Notes under the pieces: model-generated
Database searches by the model: none
Told to the model about the DNA's origin: nothing
What the model saw: the letters and a program-made list of their open reading frames with translations, nothing else
Program-made: the position numbers and the translations under genes
Origin: Salinispora oceanensis
GTDB taxonomy: Bacteria > Actinomycetota > Actinomycetes > Mycobacteriales > Micromonosporaceae
Direction: 5' to 3'
Length of the DNA stretch: 64,000 nucleotides
NCBI RefSeq assembly: GCF_000383575.1
Contig: NZ_KB911579.1
Location: 998,221-1,062,220 of the forward strand
Shown: positions 50,426 to 59,038 of the stretch, one piece after another
How positions within the stretch are numbered: position 1 is the stretch's first letter
Layout: every line of letters begins with the position of its first letter

Positions 50426-51390
50426 CACTGACCGGTCGCACCGACCGGGGCCCGGTTGGCGCCGTCGGAGAGAGTCTGGTCCGAGCCCTCCGCGACCGAG
50501 GTCCGGTCCGAACCCTCCGCGACCGGCAGCCCGGCGAAGAGATCGTCCTCCCACCCGTATGGGCCGAAGCCGGGACCCTTGTCACCGCTGGCGAGGGTGT
50601 AGTACTCCACCCCCATGAACTCGCTGCCGAAGTTGCCGGCGATCGAGTACAGCCAGGAGTTGTCCGGAATCTGGGTGGCGTGCGCGCGCATCGCCGCCTC
50701 CTTCGCGGCGTGCTGCCCGCTCGCGTCGATCCGGGCGGCGATGCGCTCATCCGGCGTACAGAACGGCAACTCCACCGCCTCCTGGATGCCCGCGAACGGG
50801 TTGTCCGACGAGCCGGCGAAGTGCGTCATTCCGGCCTCCAGCACGCTGCGCGGCATCGCCGTCCAGTAGACCTTCGCCGGAGCGAACCCTTCAGCGGCGG
50901 CCAGCTCGTGTGCCCGCATCGCCACCCGGTGGGCCTGGATGTGATCCGGATGGCCGTAGAACCCGTTGCCGTCGTAAGTGACCATGACCTGGGGTCGGAG
51001 CTCCCGCATGAGCTCTACCAGCTGCCCGGCGGCCACATCGAGATCGGCCTGCCAGAAGGCGCGCGGGTGCTCGTTGGTGGCCAGGCCCATCATCCCGGAG
51101 TCGCGATAGCGGCCGGCGCCGCCGAGGAACCGGTGGTCGGTGACCCCGAGCGCGCGGCAGGCGGCCGCCAGCTCCGCGATCCGGTAGCCGCCGAGTTGGT
51201 CAGCTTCGGCCGCGGCGAGCTGCGCCAGCTCCGGCACGTGCACCTCACCCTCCTCGCCCAGGGTGCAGGTGACCAGCGTGACGTGGGCGCCGGTGGCCGC
51301 ATAGTGGGCCATCGTCGCGCCGGTGCCGATGGCTTCGTCGTCGGGGTGCGCATGGACCAGCAGGAGCCGGCGATCGGGCAGTGTCGTCAC
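50422..51390 (-). CDS. mshB: GlcNAc-inositol deacetylase MshB (mycothiol synthesis)
   Basis: A 322-residue zinc deacetylase (PIG-L/LmbE family) removing acetate from 1-O-(2-acetamido-2-deoxy-glucosyl)-inositol in mycothiol synthesis. [10 protein letters not shown] gives zinc ligands His15 and Asp18 and catalytic Asp17; GHPDHIQAH near 145 gives the third. The tail carries a nine-residue duplication (VAEGSD repeated). GTG 51390 is chosen because TAGAGT lies exactly 7 bases upstream; GTG 51399 is the longer alternative. The membrane protein gene follows, coupled by GTGA. Confidence 0.92.
   Translation of the reverse strand: MTTLPDRRLLLVHAHPDDEAIGTGATMAHYAATGAHVTLVTCTLGEEGEVHVPELAQLAAAEADQLGGYRIAELAAACRALGVTDHRFLGGAGRYRDSGMMGLATNEHPRAFWQADLDVAAGQLVELMRELRPQVMVTYDGNGFYGHPDHIQAHRVAMRAHELAAAEGFAPAKVYWTAMPRSVLEAGMTHFAGSSDNPFAGIQEAVELPFCTPDERIAARIDASGQHAAKEAAMRAHATQIPDNSWLYSIAGNFGSEFMGVEYYTLASGDKGPGFGPYGWEDDLFAGLPVAEGSDRTSVAEGSDQTLSDGANRAPVGATGQW
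50478..50525. repeat. 27-bp duplication in the mshB 3' end
   Basis: Two 21-base copies (one mismatch) spaced at 27 bases encode a VAEGSD repeat in the C-terminal tail of MshB, outside the catalytic domain. Confidence 0.8.
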
Positions 51391-51397
51391 GTCCGTC

Positions 51398-51403
51398 ACT
51401 CTA
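51398..51403 (-). promoter_or_regulatory. -10 box of leaderless mshB
   Basis: TAGAGT on the minus strand, 7 bases before GTG 51390. This box overlaps the codons of the longer alternative start, which supports the shorter one. Confidence 0.6.
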
Positions 51404-51471
51404 TCCGGCGGTTCTCGCCGCCGACCCGGATGCGTCCGAGCAGGTCCGCCACATCACCCACGGCACCGCCC

Positions 51472-51477
51472 TACGAT
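51472..51477 (+). promoter_or_regulatory. -10 box of leaderless S9 peptidase gene
   Basis: TACGAT, then 7 bases, then GTG 51485. There is no ribosome site. Confidence 0.6.
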
Positions 51478-51484
51478 CCGACGT

Positions 51485-53617
51485 GTGGACTTTCCGGAGC
51501 TGGCCGCACGGACCCGTCGGTTCCGCCACGGAGCGCCGCGGGCGATCTCGGTGGCCGACGACGGCTCCCGGGTGCTCTTCCTTCGCTCCGGCGGGCCGAC
51601 GGACCCCACCGAAGGGCTCTGGCTCCTCGATGTCGACACCGGGCAGGAGCGGCTCGTCGCCGATCCGGCGGCGCTCCTGTCAGAGGATGCCGACCAGCTC
51701 AGCCCGGGAGAGCGCACGCTGCGGGAGCGGCTGCGGCTGAGCGCCGCCGGCATCGGCTCGTACGCCCTCGACTCGGCTGGCCGGGTGGCGATCTTCGCCC
51801 TCGGTGGCCGGCTCTTCCGGGCCGACCTGATCCACGGGGACGTGGTCGAGGTGGCCGCCGCCGGCCCGGTGCTCGATCCCCGACCCGACCCGACCGGGCA
51901 GCGGCTGGCGTACGTCACCGACGCCGGCGCCGGGGTCCGCCGGGGGGAGCTTCGGGTGGTCGAGCACGACGGCACCGACACCATGCTCGCCGGCGAGGAC
52001 GCGGGGGTCATCTGGGGGCTGGCCGAGCACGTCGCGGCGGAGGAGTTCAACCGGTTCCGGGGCTACTGGTGGGCGCCGGACGGTCGCTCGGTGCTCGCCG
52101 CCCGAGTGGACGAGTCCCGACTGGACCGGTGGCACCTGCATGATCCGGCGGAGCCGGCGACCGCGCCGACCACCGTCGCCTACCCCCGGGCGGGCGGAAA
52201 CAACGCCGAGGTCAGCCTGCACCTGCTCGACCTCGACGGCGGCTGGGTCGACGTGCACTGGGACCGGGAGACCTACCCGTACCTGACCGCCGTGCACTGG
52301 ACCGACGGCGGACCGCTGATCACCGTGCTGCGCCGCTCCCAACAGCACGGACTGGTGCTCGCGGTGGACCCCCGCACCGGGGAGACCCAGGTGCACGCCG
52401 AGCTGGCCGACCCGCGCTGGGTGGAGCCGGTGCCCGGTACTCCCGCCCACCTGCCGGACGGGCGGGTGCTGGTGGGCGGGGAACTGGCCCACGACGGCTA
52501 CGACGCACGGTGCCTCTTCGCCGACGGCACGCTGCTGACACCGCCGTCGCTCTACGTACGCCGGGTGGTCGGCCGGCTCCCGGCCCGCTCCGGCACCGGA
52601 GCGGCCGACCTGCTGGTGGAGGCGGCCGAGGGCGAGCCAAGTGAGCAACACCTGTTCCGGGTCCGCACCACGGTCGGCGGCGGTATGGACGTCCGCCGAA
52701 TCACCCCGGACTCCGGCTGGCACGTCGGTGTCGTGGGCGGGGACGTGTTGGTGGTGGGCAGCGCCTCCCTGGACCACCCGGGTCTGCGCTGGACGGTCTG
52801 GCGCGGTGACCGGGAGGTGGCGACGCTGCGGTCATTCGCGGCGACCCCGCCGTACGCTCCGCTGCCGTTGTTGGAACGGGTGACCGACCGGCGGCTGCCG
52901 GCGGCAGTGCTCTACCCGGAGAACCACGTCTCCGGCCGCCGGCTGCCGGTGCTGCTGGACGTGTACGGCGGCCCCGGCCACCAGGAGGTGCTGGCGGCGC
53001 GGTCGGCGTGGCTGGAGCGGCAGTGGTGGGCCGACGCCGGGTTCGCGGTGGTCGTGATCGACAACCGTGGTACGCCGGGGGTCGCGCCGTCGTTCGAGAA
53101 GGCGATCCACCGGCGGGTGGCGGACATGGTCCTCACCGACCAGGTGGAGGGGCTCACCGCGCTGGCCGACAAGCATCCGGACCTGGACCTCGACCGGGTG
53201 GCGGTGCGGGGCTGGTCGTTCGGGGGCTGGCTGGCCGCGCTGGCGGTGCTGCGCCGTCCGGAGCTGTTCCGGTGCGGGATCGCCGGAGCGCCGGTGACCG
53301 ACTGGAGCCTGTACGACACCGCCTACACCGAACGCTACCTGGGCCTGCCCGAGGACGGGATGGACGTGTACGCCCACCATTCCCTGGTGGAGTTGGCCGC
53401 CGCCACCGAGCAGGCCCGGCCGCTGCTGCTGGTGCACGGGCTGGCCGACGACAACGTGGTGGCGGCGCACACGCTGCGGCTGTCGGCCGCGCTGGTGGCC
53501 AACGGGCACCCGCATTCGGTGCTGCCGCTCACCGGCGCCACGCACCTGGCGGCGGGCGGCGTCGGTGAACAGCTGCTGCGGCTGGAGCTGGCCTTCCTCC
53601 GTACCCACCTGGGGTGA
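51485..53617 (+). CDS. S9 family prolyl oligopeptidase (DPP IV-like)
   Basis: A 710-residue serine peptidase: an N-terminal beta-propeller (DPPIV_N, with the EEFNRFRGYWWAPDGR motif holding the Glu that binds the substrate N-terminus) and a C-terminal alpha/beta hydrolase. The catalytic residues are visible: GWSFGGW (Ser near 577), GLADDNV (Asp near 654) and ATHLAA (His near 686). No signal peptide, so it is cytosolic. GTG 51485 is defined by the leaderless -10 and the start of homology; the frame is open 160 bases further up. Divergent from mshB. Confidence 0.92.
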   Translation: MDFPELAARTRRFRHGAPRAISVADDGSRVLFLRSGGPTDPTEGLWLLDVDTGQERLVADPAALLSEDADQLSPGERTLRERLRLSAAGIGSYALDSAGRVAIFALGGRLFRADLIHGDVVEVAAAGPVLDPRPDPTGQRLAYVTDAGAGVRRGELRVVEHDGTDTMLAGEDAGVIWGLAEHVAAEEFNRFRGYWWAPDGRSVLAARVDESRLDRWHLHDPAEPATAPTTVAYPRAGGNNAEVSLHLLDLDGGWVDVHWDRETYPYLTAVHWTDGGPLITVLRRSQQHGLVLAVDPRTGETQVHAELADPRWVEPVPGTPAHLPDGRVLVGGELAHDGYDARCLFADGTLLTPPSLYVRRVVGRLPARSGTGAADLLVEAAEGEPSEQHLFRVRTTVGGGMDVRRITPDSGWHVGVVGGDVLVVGSASLDHPGLRWTVWRGDREVATLRSFAATPPYAPLPLLERVTDRRLPAAVLYPENHVSGRRLPVLLDVYGGPGHQEVLAARSAWLERQWWADAGFAVVVIDNRGTPGVAPSFEKAIHRRVADMVLTDQVEGLTALADKHPDLDLDRVAVRGWSFGGWLAALAVLRRPELFRCGIAGAPVTDWSLYDTAYTERYLGLPEDGMDVYAHHSLVELAAATEQARPLLLVHGLADDNVVAAHTLRLSAALVANGHPHSVLPLTGATHLAAGGVGEQLLRLELAFLRTHLG

Positions 53618-53687
53618 GCGCCGTCCCCGGCGGGTACGGAGAACTCGGGTCAACCCGCGCGGTGCCGCCCGCTACCCGCGCCCCCGG

Positions 53688-54188
53688 TCACCCCGCCTGT
53701 TGCCGGGCCCAGTCGGCGACGCGTCGCGCGCTCTCCTCCTCGGAGAGGTCCTCCACCCGGGTCAGGATCGACCACCGTACGCCGAACGGGTCCCGGATGC
53801 TGGCGAAGCGGTCACCCGAGACGAAGGTGGACGGGGCTTCCCGGATCACCGCGCCGGCCGCCTGAGCCTGTTCGACCACGGTGTCAACGTCCGGACAGTA
53901 GAAGCCGATGGAGTAGCAGTCCTGCTCCCCTTCGGGGCCCGCGACGAGCCCGTACTTGGGCATCGGCTCCCCGAGCTGCAGCAGCCCCTGGCCGAAGTCG
54001 AGGACGGCGTGGGCCACGACACCACCCAGCTCGGTCACGTCAACCACCCGCGCACCGAAGATTTTCTGGTAGAAGTCGATGGCCCCGCGGGCATCCGGGA
54101 TGGCCAGAAAGGGAGTCAGGCTGGTAGCTCCACGCGGCGTGCCGTTCGTGGTGTGCTCGCCGTCGGCGGCTCGGTTCGGCTCAGTCAT
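53688..54188 (-). CDS. VOC family protein (PhnB/glyoxalase-like)
   Basis: A 166-residue vicinal-oxygen-chelate protein: LTPFLAIPDARGAIDFYQKIFGA at the N-terminus, PDVDTVVEQAQAAGA and RDPFGVRWSILTRVEDL near the end. The PhnB-type subgroup usually has no assigned reaction. ATG 54188 has a TATCGT 8 bases upstream. It is divergent from the AraC-type regulator gene, 26 bases away, suggesting a regulator-target pair. Confidence 0.88.
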   Translation of the reverse strand: MTEPNRAADGEHTTNGTPRGATSLTPFLAIPDARGAIDFYQKIFGARVVDVTELGGVVAHAVLDFGQGLLQLGEPMPKYGLVAGPEGEQDCYSIGFYCPDVDTVVEQAQAAGAVIREAPSTFVSGDRFASIRDPFGVRWSILTRVEDLSEEESARRVADWARQQAG

Positions 54189-54214
54189 AGGAGTTGACGA
54201 TAGGTAGGCGCGGC

Positions 54215-55051
54215 GTGCACCGGCTTGAAGATTCGCGACAGAGGTCCGAGCTGAATACGGCGAGCCGGCGGGGTGTCCTCTATCCGGCGCGGCTTCCCAC
54301 GTTCGCCCGGGTTCCGGCACCAGATTCGGTGGCACAGTTGGTGCGCTGGTTCTGGATTCCGGAGTGGTGTCTCCCGGCAGGGCAGACCTCCCGACAGCAG
54401 CTGATCGCCTTTCCCGCCTGCAATCTGGTGGTCGAAACAGCCGTGGTCGGCCTCGCCGGGCCGACCACGGGCAGTTCGTACCGCGAACTCACCGGCACCG
54501 GCTGGGCGGTCGGAGCTCTGCTCCGGCCAGCGGCGGTGCCTCACTTCGCCAGCGCGCCGGCGGTGCTGCGGGACCGGTACCAACTCCTGGACCTCCCGGT
54601 CCTGCGGGAGCGGGTGAGGCGAGCGATGCTCGGGCCGGACAATCCACCGACCCGGCACCGCCAGGCGGTGGACGCGTTCGCGACGTGGCTTACCAGTACG
54701 GTGCCGCCACCGCCGTACGAAGCGCTGCTGGCCAACCGGATGGCCGATCTCATCGACACCGATCCGGCGGTGCGCACAGTCGAGGATGTCGCCTGCCGCC
54801 TACGCCTCTCCGCCCGCTCGGTGCAGCGGCTCGCGGCCCGGTTCGTCGGGTTGCCGCCGGCGGTGATGATCCGCCGCCGCCGACTACAGGAGGCCGCCCA
54901 ACGTCTGCGGAATGATCCGGAGACGACGCTGGCCGATGTCGCCGCTGACCTCGGTTACAGCGACCAAGCCCACCTCGCCAACGAATTCCGGTCGGTACTC
55001 GGCCTCACGCCGGGTGCGTACCGACGCCGGGTCGGGCCAGCGGTCAGCTGA
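54215..55051 (+). CDS. AraC-family transcriptional regulator
   Basis: A 278-residue regulator. The first 170 residues are a ligand-sensing region of the DUF6597 type (RVPAPDSVAQLVRWFWIPEW). The C-terminal HTH pair has VEDVACRLRLSARSVQRL and TLADVAADLGYSDQAHLANEFRSV, the second being the conserved AraC recognition helix region. GTG 54215 has AGGTAGG about 6 bases upstream; TTG 54194 is an alternative. The neighbouring VOC gene on the other strand is a plausible target. Confidence 0.86.
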   Translation: MHRLEDSRQRSELNTASRRGVLYPARLPTFARVPAPDSVAQLVRWFWIPEWCLPAGQTSRQQLIAFPACNLVVETAVVGLAGPTTGSSYRELTGTGWAVGALLRPAAVPHFASAPAVLRDRYQLLDLPVLRERVRRAMLGPDNPPTRHRQAVDAFATWLTSTVPPPPYEALLANRMADLIDTDPAVRTVEDVACRLRLSARSVQRLAARFVGLPPAVMIRRRRLQEAAQRLRNDPETTLADVAADLGYSDQAHLANEFRSVLGLTPGAYRRRVGPAVS

Positions 55052-55107
55052 TCCGGCCGCCCGGGCGGCGCGGCGCCACGCCACCGGACGGATTCGGCCA
55101 ACTCCCC

Positions 55108-55113
55108 TAGGGT
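55108..55113 (+). promoter_or_regulatory. -10 box of leaderless tldD
   Basis: TAGGGT, then 6 bases, then ATG 55120. There is no ribosome site. Confidence 0.6.
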
Positions 55114-55119
55114 CGAGCC

Positions 55120-56556
55120 ATGACCGAGTTCGATGCGGCCTCCATCGCTGTCCAAGCCGCCCTCGACGCGGGCGCCCGGTACGCCGATGCCCGGGTGATG
55201 CACCGGCGCTACGAGTCCATGACGGCCCGAAACGGCGATATCGAGGAGCTGACCCAGGACGAGAATGTCGGGCTGGGGGTCCGGGCGCTGGTCGGGTCGA
55301 GCTGGGGCTTTCACGCCGTACCCGATCTCTCCGATCCCGCCGCCCGTGACGCCGGCCGCCGAGCGGCGCGGATCGCCGCGGCCAGTGCCCGCGTTCCGGG
55401 CCCGCCGATCGACCCGATCCCGGCCGAGCCGGTCACGGCGAGCTGGGCCTCGGCCTGCGCGGTGGATCCGCTCGGCGTACCGCTGTCGGTCAAGGGTGAC
55501 CTGCTGGTCGAGGCGACCCGACTGATGACCGCGCACGGCGCCGACCTCGCCGAGGGCCTCTACCAGGTCTGGGACACGGCAAAGTGGTTCGTCTCCAGCG
55601 AGGGCCACCGGATCGACCAGCGCATCCGCGAGTGCGGCGGCGGTATCTCGGCCACCTCGATCGGCGCCGGCCAGACCCAGCGGCGGTCGTACCCGAGCTA
55701 CCGGGGCCAGTACGGCACCAGCGGGTGGGAACTGGTCGACTCGCTCGACCTGACCGCGCATGCGGCACGAATCGCCGACGAGTCCCGAGCGCTGCTCACC
55801 GCACCGCTGTGCCCCGCGGGCGAGACCGACCTGATCCTCGGCGGCGAGCAGCTCGCCCTCCAGATCCACGAGTCGGTCGGGCACGCCATCGAACTGGACC
55901 GGATCCTCGGCTGGGAGGCGGCCTTCGCCGGCACCTCCTGGCTGGAGCTGGCCCAGCTCGGGTCGCTGCGGTACGGCTCGGAGCTGATGACCGTCACCAT
56001 CGACCCGACGCTCCCCGGCGCGCTGGGCAGCTTCGGCTACGACGACGAGGGTTCCCCGGCGGTCCGTCGGGATGCGGTCCGGGAAGGACGCTGGGTTGGC
56101 GTGCTCGCCGGCCGCGACTCGGCCGCCGCCGCTGGCCTGGACTACGGCGGCAGCGTCCGGGCGGACGGCTGGGCCCGGCTGCCGATGGTGCGAATGACCA
56201 ACGTCGGGCTGGAGCCCGGTCCACACAGTCTGGACGAGATCATCGCCGCCACCGACGAGGGGGTGTTGATGGACATCAACCGGTCCTGGTCCATCGACGA
56301 CAAGCGGCTCAACTTCCAGTTCGGCTGCGAGGTCGGCTGGGAGATCAGGAAGGGGAGACGGGGACGGATGCTGCGCAACCCCACGTACACCGGAATCAGC
56401 CCGCTCTTCTGGCGTTCGATGGACATGCTCTCCGGCGAGACGGTCGCCTGGGGGACACCCAACTGTGGCAAGGGCCAGCCGGGGCAGGTGGGGCACACCG
56501 GCCATCCGGCCGCACCGGCCCGCTTCCGTGGCATCCGGGTGGGGGTGCGCGCGTGA
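55120..56556 (+). CDS. tldD: TldD-type metalloprotease subunit
   Basis: A 478-residue TldD/PmbA family protein. GARYADARV and QDENVGLGVRALV at the N-terminus, and the zinc motif HESVGHAIELDR (HExxxH, near 251-262) followed by a downstream Cys (FQFGCEVGWEI), identify the catalytic TldD subunit. TldD-TldE complexes degrade unfolded small peptides and trim some RiPP precursors; no precursor is visible here. It is translated with tldE via a GTGA overlap. Confidence 0.92.
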   Translation: MTEFDAASIAVQAALDAGARYADARVMHRRYESMTARNGDIEELTQDENVGLGVRALVGSSWGFHAVPDLSDPAARDAGRRAARIAAASARVPGPPIDPIPAEPVTASWASACAVDPLGVPLSVKGDLLVEATRLMTAHGADLAEGLYQVWDTAKWFVSSEGHRIDQRIRECGGGISATSIGAGQTQRRSYPSYRGQYGTSGWELVDSLDLTAHAARIADESRALLTAPLCPAGETDLILGGEQLALQIHESVGHAIELDRILGWEAAFAGTSWLELAQLGSLRYGSELMTVTIDPTLPGALGSFGYDDEGSPAVRRDAVREGRWVGVLAGRDSAAAAGLDYGGSVRADGWARLPMVRMTNVGLEPGPHSLDEIIAATDEGVLMDINRSWSIDDKRLNFQFGCEVGWEIRKGRRGRMLRNPTYTGISPLFWRSMDMLSGETVAWGTPNCGKGQPGQVGHTGHPAAPARFRGIRVGVRA

Positions 56557-57965
56557 GGGCGGCGAAGCTGCCCGGGTCCGAGCTGGACCTGGCGGGCCAG
56601 GTGATCGAGCTGGTCCGTCGGCTAGCCGGACCGGCCGCGGCGGCCGAGGTGACGGTGACCCGGGCCGAGCTGGCGTTGACCCGGTTCGCCAACTCGTTCA
56701 TCCACCAGAACGTCGGCGAAACCCACCGCACCGTACGGCTGCGGCTGCACGTCGCCGGGCGGAGCGTCGCCAGCAGCGGCAGCGTCGGCACCCCGGAGGG
56801 GCTGCGGGAACTCGTCGAGCGCACCCTGGCGGCGGTACGACTCGGTCCGCCCGACCCAGTCTGGCCGGGACTCACCCCACCTGCCCCGATTCCGCCCGGG
56901 GCGCCGGTGGACGAGGCGACCGCGTACGCGGAGCCGGGTGACCGGGCCGATCGGGTCCGCGCGTTCGTGGCGGCGGCCGACGGGCTGGAGACGGCCGGCT
57001 ACTGCCGTACCACCCACCGCTCGTCGGCGTTCGCCAACTCGGCCGGTCACTCGGCCCGGGGCCAGACCGCCGAGGCGGCGATGGACGGCATCGCCCGCAC
57101 CGGCGGGTCGGACGGGGTGGCCCGGCTGGCCGCCGACCGCCTGGCCGACCTGGACGGCTCCGCCCTCGGCGCCCGCGCCGCCGGCAAGGCTCGGGCGGCG
57201 ACCGACCCGGTCGAGCTGCCGCCCGGCCGGTACGAGGTGGTGTTGGAGCCGGCCGCCGTCGCCGACCTGCTCCAGAACCTGTCCGCCTACGGCTTCAACG
57301 GCAAGCGGCACCACGAAGGTCAGTCCTTCGCCGAACTCGGTACGGCCCAGTTCGACCCGATGGTGACCCTGGTGGACGACCCGCTCGACCGCTCGGGTCC
57401 ACCCTTCGACGTGGAGGGCACGCCGCGGGCGGCGTTGACCCTGGTTGACGCCGGCGTCACTGCTGCCGTCGCACACGATCGGCGCTCCGCCGCCCTGGCC
57501 GGCGCCACGTCAACCGGGCACGCGGTCCCCGGCGGCGCCGCGTGGGGCCCGGTCCCCCGCAACCTGCGCCTCACCGCCCCCTCGACCGAGGCCGTGCGGC
57601 AGCCCGGCTTCGGCGACGCCCGAACCGGGGCGGTTGTCGACCCGGACACCACCCCGCTCCTCGTTGGCGTCCGCCGGGGTCTGCTGGTCAGCGACTTCTG
57701 GTACACCCGGGTACTCGACCCGAAAAGCCTGGTCATCACGGGCCTCACCCGCAACGGGGTGTGGCTGGTGGAGGAGGGCGTGATAACTCGGGCGGTGCGC
57801 GACTTCCGGTTCACCGAGTCCTACCCGCGCGCACTCGGTCCGGGAGCGGTGCTCGGCGTCGGGCCCGCGCTGGCCCGCCAGCCCGACCGGGTAGACGGGG
57901 TCTGGTGGGAGGCACCGGCGCTGCACCTCACCGGGTGGAACTTCACCGGCGGGGCCTCCGGCTGA
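56553..57965 (+). CDS. tldE: TldE/PmbA-type partner subunit
   Basis: A 470-residue TldD/PmbA family protein lacking HExxxH, as expected of the non-catalytic TldE/PmbA partner. Family strings include LTRFANSFIHQNVGE, RYEVVLEPAAVADLL, ALTLVDAGV and FTESYPRAL. The GTG start at 56553 overlaps the tldD stop. 243 bases of non-coding sequence separate it from the sdh operon. Confidence 0.9.
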   Translation: MRAAKLPGSELDLAGQVIELVRRLAGPAAAAEVTVTRAELALTRFANSFIHQNVGETHRTVRLRLHVAGRSVASSGSVGTPEGLRELVERTLAAVRLGPPDPVWPGLTPPAPIPPGAPVDEATAYAEPGDRADRVRAFVAAADGLETAGYCRTTHRSSAFANSAGHSARGQTAEAAMDGIARTGGSDGVARLAADRLADLDGSALGARAAGKARAATDPVELPPGRYEVVLEPAAVADLLQNLSAYGFNGKRHHEGQSFAELGTAQFDPMVTLVDDPLDRSGPPFDVEGTPRAALTLVDAGVTAAVAHDRRSAALAGATSTGHAVPGGAAWGPVPRNLRLTAPSTEAVRQPGFGDARTGAVVDPDTTPLLVGVRRGLLVSDFWYTRVLDPKSLVITGLTRNGVWLVEEGVITRAVRDFRFTESYPRALGPGAVLGVGPALARQPDRVDGVWWEAPALHLTGWNFTGGASG

Positions 57966-58208
57966 CCAGTGCCGTCGAACGAACGGATGGGCCTCGATGC
58001 ACCGACAGGCCTTTTCAAGAACGGGGACACACGGGACACTGCCTTGCGCGGACGGCTCGCAAAGATCGGCGTAACGTGTGTCACTTAGCTGCGCCGTTTC
58101 TCCGGCGCGGTCGTTGGTGTGCGCATGACGTTGGCAAGCGGGTGCGGCCCGGTTGCCTACCGAACTTGATCCGCCGCCCATCCGGGCCCCGTCAGGGAGA
58201 CGACTCGA
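57966..58208. other. Leader/promoter region of the sdh operon
   Basis: No coding signal. TAACGT at 58072-58077 is the best -10 candidate and would give a leader of about 125 bases. Two GGGACAC repeats lie near 58024-58040. A GGGAG precedes the first sdh gene. Confidence 0.5.
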
Positions 58209-59027
58209 ATGACATCAACGGCAACGAGGCCGGGAGGGCCGGGTGCGCCTCCGCGTGCCGCCATCGCGGCGAGAACGTTGCGTACCGACCGCTGGTGGGT
58301 GCAGCCCGTCGGCATCGCCGCGATTCTGCTCTTCTTCATCGTCTACTCGACGATCCGCGTCTTCATGGCGAAGTGGTACTACGTGGAGGACTACCACTAC
58401 CTCACACCGCTGTACTCGCCGTGCCTGACCGACTCCTGCGTACCCGGCTCGTCGCACTTCGGCACCCCGTTCGGGGAGTTCCCCTTCTTCCTCCCCCTCG
58501 GCATCGTCGCCTTCCCGATCGTCGCTGGGTTCCGGGTGACCTGCTACTACTACCGCAAGGCGGGCTACCGCTCGTTGTGGGCGTCCCCGCAGGCCTGCGC
58601 GGTGACCGAGCCGCACCAGAAGTACACCGGGGAGACCCGGTTCCCCCTGTTTGTCATGAACTGGCACCGGTACTTCTTCTACCTGGCCTTCGTGGTTCTG
58701 CTGATCAACATCTATGACGCCTTTCTCGCGTTCCGCGGACCGGACGGTGCCTTCGGGGTCGGCCTGGGCTCGCTGATCATCCTGGTCAACATCGTCGCTC
58801 TCGCCGGTTACACGCTCTCCTGCCACGCCTGTCGGCACGTGATGGGCGGACGACTGAAGCACTTCTCCCGGAACCCGGTGCGGTACCGCTTCTGGACGTT
58901 GATCTCGAAGTTGAACGTCCGGCACGGCACGTTCGCCATGGTGTCGCTGTTCACGGTGCTCTTCACCGACTTCTACATCATGGCCGTCTCCGCCGGCTGG
59001 TTCACCGACCTGCGGTTCATCAACTAG
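58209..59027 (+). CDS. sdhC: Succinate dehydrogenase membrane anchor/cytochrome b subunit
   Basis: A 272-residue, five-helix membrane subunit of the actinobacterial Sdh1-type complex (like Rv0249c, about 273 aa). Helices start with VGIAAILLFFIVYSTIRVF; His residues in MNWHRYFF, SCHACRHVM and NVRHGTFAM are candidates for haem or quinone contacts. Two Cys-containing loops (SPCLTDSCV) face the outside. ATG 58209 has GGGAG 9 bases upstream. It opens the sdhC-sdhA-sdhB operon (11-base gap). Confidence 0.9.
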   Translation: MTSTATRPGGPGAPPRAAIAARTLRTDRWWVQPVGIAAILLFFIVYSTIRVFMAKWYYVEDYHYLTPLYSPCLTDSCVPGSSHFGTPFGEFPFFLPLGIVAFPIVAGFRVTCYYYRKAGYRSLWASPQACAVTEPHQKYTGETRFPLFVMNWHRYFFYLAFVVLLINIYDAFLAFRGPDGAFGVGLGSLIILVNIVALAGYTLSCHACRHVMGGRLKHFSRNPVRYRFWTLISKLNVRHGTFAMVSLFTVLFTDFYIMAVSAGWFTDLRFIN

Positions 59028-59038
59028 AGGGCCCCGAT

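Noticed and set aside
54955..56505. Minus-strand ORF of 516 codons opposite tldD
   Set aside because: Shadow frame of tldD, which has the HExxxH motif and a coupled partner.
58020..58090. Rex-type redox operator upstream of the sdh operon
   Set aside because: GTGTGTCACTT resembles half of a Rex site, but no symmetric second half is present.
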